NCBI GenBank assembly: GCA_030686995.1
Contig: CM060707.1
Location: forward strand, 87,158,472 to 87,222,471
Reading direction: 5' to 3'
Length of the DNA stretch: 64,000 bases
From: Artemisia argyi
Lineage: Eukaryota; Streptophyta; Magnoliopsida; Asterales; Asteraceae
In this document: positions 56,408-64,000 of the stretch, piece by piece
How positions within the stretch are numbered: position 1 is the stretch's first letter
How the letters are laid out: every line of letters starts with the position of its first letter
Program-made: the position numbers and the translations under genes
Notes under the pieces: model-generated
Databases searched by the model: none
Told to the model about the DNA's origin: nothing
Seen by the model: the letters and a program-made list of their open reading frames with translations, nothing else

Positions 56408-56700
56408 ACACTTATATCATTGACAATTTGACTCACTTTATTGTTATGAGGGTAAATTTTATGGTTACGGCGTAGTTAATTAATCGATGGCCGTAACCAT
56501 GATATTGCTGCAGTAAGTTTGCTACGGTGTAGCTGGGAAATAGAGTTACACCGTAGTTAGGTTCTAGTAAACTAGATAAACTTGGGTTATGACGTAGCTA
56601 GTAATTGAACTACGGAATAACATTGGTAATTATGGCGTAACTAGTGTGGAACTACGCCATAGCATAATAACTATGCTCATATTTCTAAATTCTTGCTAGA
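56408..56700. repeat. Third dyad cluster of element C
   Basis: About eight dyads of the C type and variants lie in 210 bp, for example GTTACGGCGTAGTT (56463), GCTACGGTGTAGCT (56521), GTTACACCGTAGTT (56545), GTTATGACGTAGCT (56587) and CTACGCCATAGC (56653). They precede a decayed coding stretch. Confidence 0.65.
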
Positions 56701-57218
56701 AAACAACCCCGCTACCTGGGTGCAATTCAACAATTACAATGAGCAAGCTAGGGAGAGTGTTTGAAGGACTATGCGATCCTTGTTGGAAAAGAAATTGACA
56801 CCCCAGAAGCTCTTGACTTTGATACTTTTAAGGAGGTTAGCAACCGTAAGGCAATTAAGGAATTTCGTAAGTTTTGCACGGTTAAGCACACTGCTATCAT
56901 TGCGGGCACTAAGAAGAAGTTCACTTGCATGGCTTAGTTGAAATTGTCGAGCCGGCTGTTCCATAATATGTTAGGAAATTCTTGGCTAGTATCTACCTGG
57001 ACAAAACGATCACCACCCTTCACCAAAACTGTCTTTGGTTTCAAATAGAAGGTGTTAAAACAAATAATGTCAAAAATGTTATTTGCATTATTCGGTCTTC
57101 TCGTGTTTTGGTAATCACAAAATATAAAGACATGTTACGTAAAGTTACGATTTATAAGTTTTTAATCGAGGAAACTCGTTTCTTCTACGTAGCTGCTTCA
57201 ACATCACTTCAGGTATGA
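56700..57218 (+). pseudogene. Decayed ORF of element C, family not recognised
   Basis: The plus strand reads ENNPATWVQFNNYNEQARE, then after a frameshift LKDYAILVGKEIDTPEALDF and KAIKEFRKFCTVKHTAIIAG, then a stop after TCMA. Another frame continues with VRKFLASIYLDKTITTLHQN and MLRKVTIYKFLIEET. The composition is clearly protein-like but broken by at least two frameshifts and two stops. I do not recognise the family; an ORF1 or gag-like protein of a Tat/Athila-type element fits the position downstream of C's primer site. No capsid or knuckle motif is visible. Confidence 0.55.
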
Positions 57219-57247
57219 ACAAACTTTATACCGTCATTAGTTAAGTG

Positions 57248-57911
57248 ATCAAAGAGTTTTATTTTCTCCTAAACTTACATTTTTAAGTTTGACAAAACAT
57301 TTTCACAAAAGTATTTTCTTATTTTTAAAGAAATGTTTTATTAAGAAAATAAATTCAAATTCAAACTTTATAACAGCTAGTTTTCCCCCCAAATCAGTTC
57401 AGCCTGCACCAGATAAGTTTTTACCATGTCAGGACAAAATGGGAGCATTTTGTCTAGACGGTCCCTTAAATAGGTCGACGGTCCTTTAGTGATAAAGGAC
57501 CGTCTGGTATTTAAAGGACCATGTGTCTCGCTCTTGTCGCCTATAAATACTGAACTGTTACACTTCAGAAAACAAGGTTTTTCACACACAAAACTTTCTG
57601 GTCTTTGTTCATTTTATCTTTGATCACTATAACATGTTGATATATGTTTATAAGTGATTTCCTCTTCCGTCAAGTGCAAGAGAAGAACTCTCGACAGACA
57701 TGAAGACTCGAGATGTTATAGGTGTCCACACACAAACGTAACAAGTGTTACGATGATAGGTTCTGTAAATAATGTCATTGTTTTCTGACTTGTGTGTGAG
57801 TCAAGGATGGGGATATTTGTGTGAACTTGGATGGTGATGTAACTAGATTAGTTCATGTATTTGATATGATGATAGTGATGTCCTAGTGTGTAGGTTAGGA
57901 CTTAGTCGAGT
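57248..57911 (+). promoter_or_regulatory. LTR-like segment with dyads and TATA, family unknown
   Basis: A hairpin GACGGTCCTTTA, GTGA, TAAAGGACCGTC (57477-57504) and further GACGGTCC/AAAGGACC copies (about 57456-57520) precede a TATA box (CTATAAATAC, 57541-57550), in the same order as the U3 ends of B, C and E. No partner LTR or clear ends are visible in the window, so it may be a solo or truncated LTR. No supported ORF. Confidence 0.45.
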
Positions 57912-58022
57912 CATTGTGTAAAGACTTGGATCGGGTGATGATCCAAGTGAGTCTTGTGTGAAGGCTTGGTTCGGTTGAAGAACCAAGTGTGTCAAGTATG
58001 TGAAGGCTTGGTTCGGGTGAGT
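57912..58022. repeat. Tandem hairpin units with compensated bases
   Basis: Three units of about 40 bp. Unit 1 has ACTTGGATC (57924-57932) and GATCCAAGT (57940-57948). Unit 2 has CTTGGTTC (57965-57972) and GAACCAAG (57980-57987). Unit 3 (from 58007) keeps only the left arm. Loops are 7 nt. The A-T pair of unit 1 is T-A in unit 2. Confidence 0.75.
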
Positions 58023-58089
58023 CATTCATTATGTTTGTACGTCTGGTTTTTCATTAGAGTTTGTTGGTTTGAAAGGTTCTCGATTGTAT

Positions 58090-59260
58090 TCAGTTTTTTG
58101 TATAGGTCTCCATCTATCACGATCATGATCGCTATCATGATAGTTATCATAAAAACGGGTACGTCTAAATGTATTCATAAATTTGGCTTCCTCTTCATGA
58201 GACATAGGGGTGTCATCATCACTGCAATTTGCTGTTGAATGATTTCTGCCACAATGATTACAAGTTTCATGTTTTGTCTTTCAATTCTTTATATTGAGCT
58301 TCCATTTTGATTGCCATGGCATCCATTCTAGCCTTAATTTTGTTAGTATCAGAATTACTACTGCCTTCATCGGCGAAAGCAACAATTTTATGAAGAGAAG
58401 TTTTGGGTTTTTGATCTTTAGCCCAATCGAGTTTAAGCAAGACTTTGTCTTCAAGAAGTTGATATGCATGATTTGGTGTTTTATAGAGAAATATACCACT
58501 GGCCACAGCGTTTAAAGCTTCTTGAGGTATTTAATCAAGACCGTGGTAGAAGATTTTGATTATATTGCCTTTTGTTAAACCGTGTCCATGACAGTTTCTC
58601 AGCAGTTCTTTCATTCGAAGCCAGGCTTCGGTGAGATTTTCACGTTCGTGTTATGAGAATCCTCAGATTTCTTCGAGAAGTTTATCGAATAGAGTTGGTG
58701 GAAAAAATCTACTAACGAAAGCAGTACGAAGCTCGTCCCAGGAATCAATGGTTCTTTCGTCGAGTTCGTCAAGCCAAGTTTTAGCTTCTCCCGTTAAAGA
58801 TAAAGGGAACATCATGAGTCTTACCGCTTTGGTTTCTGTAGCTCCCTATTTGAACATATCAAAAACTCCAAGAAATTGATGAATGTGTTTGTGAGGATCA
58901 GTCTTAGTTCGACCATCGAATTGATTGCCTTTGACAAGAGTCAAGTGATTTCCCTTTATTGCAAACTCATTTGCGGTTTCAGGAATGGTAATAGATGGTC
59001 CAGGAGTAGGTGCAATGATACGATCGTTAGCCTACATAGGTTCATTATCAGCATCATCCATTGGATCGTATAATTTGATTAACTTAATGAAAAATCTGAA
59101 ATTAGAGATATCGTCAATGGGTGTGCGGCAAACACGAGGTTGTTCAGGTCTTTTCGAGAATAAGGAACTTTTTGTTATTACGTTTTCTTTTGTTTAAAGT
59201 TCTTTCAGGTTCTGACAGAGGTGAAATGGGATCATTTTCAGATGAACGAGTGTGCATCCA
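58090..59260 (-). pseudogene. Ty3-type gag relic G
   Basis: The minus strand encodes a retrotransposon capsid protein: LTLVKGNQFDGRTKTDPHKH, then LMMFPLSLTGEAKTWLDEL, SWDELRTAFVSRFFP, NCHGHGLTKGNIIKIFYHGLD and KIKARMDAMAIKMEAQYKEL. A Cys/His knuckle (CNHCGRNHSTANC) and a basic/Asp-rich tail (RRTRFYDNYHDSD) follow. In-frame stops lie after FDMFK, LLEEI, YHGLD and KELKDKT. The N-terminus is cut by insertion of Copia E at 59261. No protease or RT follows on the low-coordinate side. The family is a Ty3/Tat-Athila type common in Asteraceae. Confidence 0.83.
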
Positions 59261-60186
59261 TGTTGGGTCACTAAATTCCCCAATCTTCCTCTAACTAGGA
59301 TTTGAACATAAAATAACCTAAGTGTTTAAGATCCGTAAACACAAACAAGTCACTGAGTGAACAGTATCTCAGTGAGTCATCTTCAAGATGCTTAGAACGA
59401 GTCTATGAAGAAAGATTCACCATTTAGTGAGGCGGAACTCAGTGAGTGTCATCTAAGCCAAGAAGAAGGTAATGGGTTCAGTGAGGATGACAATAACTCA
59501 CTGAACCCCAAGACTCCTCAACAACTATTAAAGTACTGAAGACTGAAGACCTGAAGACTGAAGTATGGGCAGGACAAGGCGGGAAAGTTTAAACGTATCA
59601 ATAGGTGTCCTTATCAACCTGAAGTCAAACTTTCCCTAAATGGCATAACGTCAGGATGGTGGCATCACTGTGCATCAGAAAGGCACATTGTCTTTTACCC
59701 AATATAGTCTATTGTAATAGAGATAAAATATGTAAGTATTTTGTCTCTACTAGTTAGGTCATATTTTTGTCTTTATCAGTAACGTTGTAATTTACTTGTA
59801 TATAAATAGGTAGCATAAGTGAGGAGTAAAAGTTGACAAGTTTGTGCATCTAATGCTAAGCATTCACAAACCACTTTTACTCCTCCAAAGAACAACGCAG
59901 TCCCTGAGATAGCTCAGTGTGACCTTTTAGTTGTCACTTAACTTTGTTTGAGTTTAGTGAGGAGTCCATACCATACTTGTCATTTCAATCCCAAGTGTTA
60001 TTCCACAAACACTTGGGTATAATTCTTTTGATTAACTTCTAATAAGAATTAAACGTTGAAAATATTGTGTCTCTTTTCTTTACGTTTATCTTTGTTGTTA
60101 ATCTTTTATATCTGTGTTAAAAAGCCATGGAACTTGGTTAGGTTAACTCTTATAGTTAACTATTAAATTAGTAAACGGTACTAACA
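59261..60186 (+). repeat. 5' LTR of Copia E
   Basis: Starts TGTTGGGTCA and ends GGTACTAACA. A TATA box (TATATAAATAGG, about 59799-59810) lies at mid-length, with a cluster of CAGTGAG dyads upstream. Confidence 0.9.
59350..59508. promoter_or_regulatory. U3 dyad cluster of Copia E
   Basis: TCACTGAGTGA (59350-59360), TCTCAGTGAGT (59367-59377) and ACTCAGTGAGT (59437-59447) are odd-centred dyads. GGGTTCAGTGAG (59474-59485) and CTCACTGAACCC (59497-59508) form a perfect 12-bp inverted repeat. The cluster ends about 290 bp before the TATA box. Confidence 0.7.
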
Positions 60187-60188
60187 AG

Positions 60189-60200
60189 TGGTATCAGAGC
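60189..60200 (+). other. Primer binding site of Copia E (tRNA-iMet)
   Basis: TGGTATCAGAGC, two bases after the LTR. Exact match to the usual primer complement. Confidence 0.95.
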
Positions 60201-60300
60201 CTCTGATTTGTAAAACTTTTCTAAATCTGTTTTTCAAAACAAAAGAGTGCTCAAAAGTTTTTAAAACCAAGATCCCACCATTTTAAAACCAAGATCCCAC

Positions 60301-62230
60301 CATGGCTGACTCAGATGTTCCCCAACTTGTCGATAAAAAGGGTGGAAGTTATTCAGCTACTGCCCCTCGACTTGAGGTTTGAAAATTCAATAAGTGGAAA
60401 AAGTGAATGCTTTGCTACTTGACTGGGATGGAACCATATTACATTAAGCTAATTAATGATGGTCCATATGTCCCAACAACTACCAAGGTTTAGTTAAACT
60501 TGAAGCTCAGTGGACTCCTGATGAGAGGAGGGTGATCAATCAAGACCAACGCCTTAAAAGCATCATTATATCTTGTCTTCCTGACGATATAATGGAATTA
60601 GTCATCAATTCTCCTACTACTAAGTAGACATGGACTGACTTGGTTCACAGCTATGAGGGTCCCTCAGATACCAAGGAAAACAGGATCATGGACCTGAAAC
60701 TTAAGTACAATACTTTCAGGGCCAAAGACTCTGAAAGTCTCTCAAAGACCTATACTCGGTATAAGACCTTCCTGAATGAGCTGACCAATGATGGTGTCAC
60801 CTTGTCAAAGCATGAGATCAATGTTGGCTTTGTCAACAGTCTCCCTAAGAAATGGTTAAACTTCTCTCAGGGATTGAGAAATGCAAACCATATCCAGAAT
60901 CTTGAGCTCCCTGAAATTTATGGGAAGTTTGTCTATGAAGAAAATCTTATCACCGGGAGATACCCTGGTAAAGCTCAGGAGACTAAAAAGACTCTGACCT
61001 CCTCACCCATATCCACTACTTTCTATTCAAATGGTGTTGTGTAGGATTTTCAAGATGGATCTGATGATGAGGTTGGTGAAAGAACCTGTGAGGAGTACCT
61101 GAATGATTTACAAATTGAATTTCATGAAAGGGCACTCCTTGCAAACTCAAGAAGGTTCATTAAAAGAAACAAAAAATTTTATAACTCAAAAGCAAATGAC
61201 AATTCTGAATGTTTTGCAAAAGATTGTTTCTTAAAAACAACCTCAGAACCATTTTACAAATTCTCTAGTAACAATTTCTCTTCAGGAACTAGCAAGTTTC
61301 AACCAAAGTTGCTATAATCACGTCAGTTTGTTCAAAACAAAATTGAAAAAATACCTCAAAAAGATTATGAAGCCAAATATAAAAAGGCCAAGGCCAAACT
61401 TGCTCTTCTTGAGTCTGCTTCCTCAGTCACTCAACCACCTCAGGCTCCTAAACAAGCTCAGGCTAAAAACAAGGGGCTAGATGTTGAAACACATGATTGG
61501 GATGAGGTTGAAGTGCCTTCTGTTGATGAAGAAGTTCACATCAGTGCCCTGATGGCTCTCTCAGAAGACAACAAGCTTGCTATTGGAAAAGGTCATGCCA
61601 GGAATGGAGAATGGGTGAACATCACAATGAGAAAGGTAAATATCTAACTTTCTATGGATGATGATGTTGATTGGAAATCTTACTTAGATTATATTAATGT
61701 TGATGTTAAGTATGTTGAAGAGCAGAGACTAAATTTGTTTTCAAAATTTAACAAACTGAGTTTTGAATTAAATCAGTGTAGAGATGAACATATTGCTTTA
61801 AAACAAGCTAAACTTGAAAGTGTCACACTTCAAATTCAAAATGCTGAACTTGTAAAACAAAATCAAGCTCTTCAACTTAAGAAAGAAAAGGCTGTCATTT
61901 GGAAATGGATTCAGAAGAACCCCAAACTTTTTGAAACACTGAGTCTCGCACCCAGCACCAAAAAGGCTGCTCTGGGTGAAGATCAACTCACTGAAGTGTC
62001 TAGGGAGAGTAGCCATTCAACAGCTTTTCTGTCAGCAAACATACTTTCTAGAAAAGAACTTGCTACTAAACCCAGTGATTGGATTGAAAGAGTCAATCCT
62101 GATAGTAAACTGCCAAACTTTAACACTGGAAGAATTCTAGAGCCTGAAAGTCAGGCTATTAAGGAGTTGCTAGGAGTTACTGATGAACCCAGTCCTACTG
62201 AGTCCATCACTGAGTCTAAGTAAGATTCAC
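60301..62230 (+). pseudogene. Copia E gag
   Basis: Gag begins at MADSDVPQLVDKKGG (60301) and is quickly interrupted by stops and a frameshift before 60640. The frame at 60640-61044 is the UBN2-type capsid region (LKLKYNTFRAKDSESLSKTY, NSLPKKWLNFSQGL). The same frame continues past stops at 61042, 61315 and 61645 with a Cys remnant of a knuckle (CFAKDCF), then a coiled coil at 61654-62223 (NLFSKFNKLSFELNQC, QNAELVKQNQALQLKKE). This matches the long coiled-coil gag of the other Copia copies here. Confidence 0.82.
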
Positions 62231-62282
62231 AATCACCATTCCCTCCACTAAAACAACTTTAGGGAGCAACACCTAGTTCAGA

Positions 62283-62469
62283 CCTTGCACCACCAGTCTA
62301 TCAACCTCACTCTCCTAAGGAGAAAACAAATCCAAGAATAACCATCCTGAAGAAACCTACCTCTGTACCTCCTGAAACCTTGCACCACCAGTCTATCAAC
62401 CTCACTTTCCTAAGAAAACAAATCCAAGAATAACCATCCTGAAGAAACCTACCTCTGTACCTCCTGAAC
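62283..62469 (+). repeat. 95-bp tandem duplication in Copia E gag
   Basis: A block starting CCTTGCACCACCAG occurs at 62283 and again at 62378, ending at CCTCCTGAA. The second copy lacks a few bases near AAGGAGAAAA, which contributes to the frame change before 62655. Confidence 0.85.
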
Positions 62470-62654
62470 ACCACACACCTTCAGTATCCATAGAAGTAAA
62501 ACCTAAAAGCACTGATTCAAAGTTTGATCAGTTAGCTGAACTTGTCAGGAAGTTGAGTTAAAAGATTGAGTCCACTAAGAAACACTCTGACTCAAAATCA
62601 AAACCAGCAACTTCCTCAAGTTCCTCTAAACCAAAACCCTCAAACAGACCTTCT

Positions 62655-63152
62655 GTGAGATGTGAACTTTGTAATCATCCAAACCACTCCACTGATAATT
62701 GCTTTAGAATCCTATTTTGCATGATATGCAAACAAGAAGACCACAGGACTTCTGATCACAACTCTCACACTATTTCTCTAAAAGCACAAGGTCCTTACAA
62801 AACACAAGGCTATCAGTATGCCTCATCCTCCAAACAAAGACAAAAGGCTAAGCCTTTCTTGCCATGTCCTCACTGTGGGTTCAATGATCATCTTCCTGAT
62901 GATTGTATGATGAAAAACTATTGTAACATCTATGGAGACCCCACACATGATGACAAGGGACATGACAAGATCATTCAAGCCAGAAGAAACACCTCTACCT
63001 GCACTTCTCAGTCAACTAAGTCTTCAACTACCATAAAATGTAAAACATGTGGAAGCTCAGTTCACTCTACTTCAGACCATGACTCTTTAGCTAAGTTCAA
63101 AAAGTCCCTGAGGACTAAGCCCACTAGGAGGGGGGATAACAAGAAAAACTAA
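62655..63152 (+). pseudogene. Copia E gag C-terminus with five zinc-knuckle-like units
   Basis: Five units follow the spacing C-x2-C-x4-H-x4-[CH]: CELCNHPNHSTDNC, CMICKQEDHRTSDH, CPHCGFNDHLPDDC, CNIYGDPTHDDKGH (second Cys is Tyr) and CKTCGSSVHSTSDH. CCHC and CCHH forms alternate. Ordinary Copia gag has one knuckle, so this is an expanded nucleic-acid-binding region. It ends in a basic tail and a TAA (63150-63152), beyond which the same frame continues into protease. Confidence 0.8.
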
Positions 63153-64000
63153 CCTAGTTTACTATTTGTGCAGAAACACATCAGGGATCCTGCTTGTCAC
63201 CTTGATAGTGGATGCTCAAGAAGTATGACTGGTGTGAAGAGTTATCTACATAAATATGTTGAAGAACCAGGACCCAAAGTAGTATTTGGTGATAACTCAT
63301 CAGCTCCCACTGAAGGTTATGGTTCAGTAAACTGTAATGGAATAGTTTTTACAAGAATAACCTATGTCAATGGTCTCAAGTACAATCTAATAAGTGTGAG
63401 TTAACTATGTGATGCAAAATACATAGTTCAGTTTGATGATAAGAGAGGGACCATCTTCAATGCCAACAAGGAAGTTGTGTTGGTTGCTCCCAGGAAGGAT
63501 GAAGTTTATGTATTAGACATGTCATCCCTTACTCAAAATGGGACTTGCCTTTTCTCTAAGGCAAGTGAGACAATCAATTAGCTTTGGCATAGGAGACTCT
63601 CTCATCTCAATTTCAAAAACATCAACTACCTGGCCAAACTGAATAAAGTTATTGGTCTTCCATCCCTGGTGTATACCAAAGACAAGCCATGTTCTGCTTG
63701 TGAAAAAGGAAAACACCACATGGCATCATTCAAAACCAAACAATCATTCTCTATTAAAAGCTACCTGCATCTTATCCATATGGACTTGTTTTGACCTGTC
63801 AGTCCCATATCCATTCATCATGAGAAGTATACTCTGGTTATTGTGGATGAATACTCAAGATACACTTGGGTTTATTTTCTGGCCAAAAAGAGCCAGGCAA
63901 CTGACATAATCATGTCATTTGTCAGGAACATTGAAAATCAAAATGATGTCAAAGTTAAACAAATTAAAACTGACAATGGCACTGAATTCAAAAACCATGA
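63153..64000 (+). pseudogene. Copia E protease and integrase N-terminal part
   Basis: The same frame as the knuckle array continues with the protease motif LDSGCSRSMTG and FGDNSSAPTEGYG. After a stop (about 63402) come the pre-integrase zinc site (LWHRRLSHLNF, CSACEKGK) with a TAG at 63579-63581 just before it, and the integrase core with first Asp (HMDLF, then TGA near 63792) and second Asp (IKTDNGTEFKNH) at the window end. Catalytic residues seen so far are intact; the stops make it a relic. It is truncated by the window edge. Confidence 0.87.

Larger units (their letters stand above)
59261..64000 (+). mobile_element. Copia element E, left part
   Basis: This plus-strand Copia starts with a 926-bp LTR (59261-60186), an exact initiator-Met primer site and gag, and runs through protease into integrase at the window end. 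It interrupts the gag relic G; the left flank is ATCCA. Gag and pol contain several stops and a frameshift, so this copy is decayed. The 3' half and second LTR are outside the window. Confidence 0.92.

Overview
The window is plant nuclear DNA made almost entirely of nested LTR retrotransposons. I see no convincing host gene, tRNA, rRNA or CRISPR array. The Copia polyproteins with very large coiled-coil gag regions, the gag-plus-retropepsin Ty3 element without RT, and the Tekay chromovirus with a leader ORF all resemble element families I know from Asteraceae (Tanacetum, Artemisia and Chrysanthemum type). That placement is inference from family resemblance.

Layout. The base layer is an old minus-strand Copia element (D), now in pieces at 2928-3609, 11261-15568 and 28898-30625. 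Four elements interrupt it. A is a plus-strand Copia 3' end with its LTR at 2507-2927, inserted in D's RNase H. B is a minus-strand Ty3 element without pol (3610-11260), inserted in D's RT. F is a minus-strand Sirevirus-like Copia (15569-28897), inserted in D's gag. C is a plus-strand Ty3 element with a tRNA-Asp-type primer site; its 5' LTR starts near 30626 in D's gag. Inside C's 5' LTR lies a plus-strand non-autonomous element H (31094-51903), and inside H an intact-looking 12.25-kb Tekay chromovirus I (35262-47514, minus). Inside C's internal region lies a 2.84-kb Tekay-derived non-autonomous element J (53559-56402, minus) whose two LTRs look identical. The right end holds a decayed minus-strand Ty3 gag (about 58090-59260), interrupted by a plus-strand Copia E (59261 to the window end). 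Target-site duplications support the nesting: B TGTAC/CGTAC, F AGGTT, H GTTAC/GTTGC, I CCCTA, J GCATT.

Coding content. The Tekay element has one uninterrupted 1532-aa gag-pol, but the RT catalytic Asp pair reads His-Asp. It also has a separate leader ORF ahead of gag. Copia F has a 979-aa sense ORF downstream of RNase H. Between that ORF and RNase H, on the opposite strand, is a small ORF pair whose first ORF starts with a SUMO-interaction-like motif. The two transcription units diverge from a 443-bp gap that carries TATA-like boxes on both strands and a cluster of W-boxes. This is the most system-like feature here.

Non-coding structure. Several LTR families carry clusters of short odd-centred dyads just upstream of a TATA box: TGACGSCGTCA in B, TTACGSCGTAA in C, TCACTSAGTGA in E. 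Tekay and J share a hairpin exactly 17 nt from the 3' LTR, with three compensated base pairs. H and J share a twin-hairpin module, also with compensated pairs. B, A and F carry several polypurine-tract-like copies between coding region and 3' LTR.
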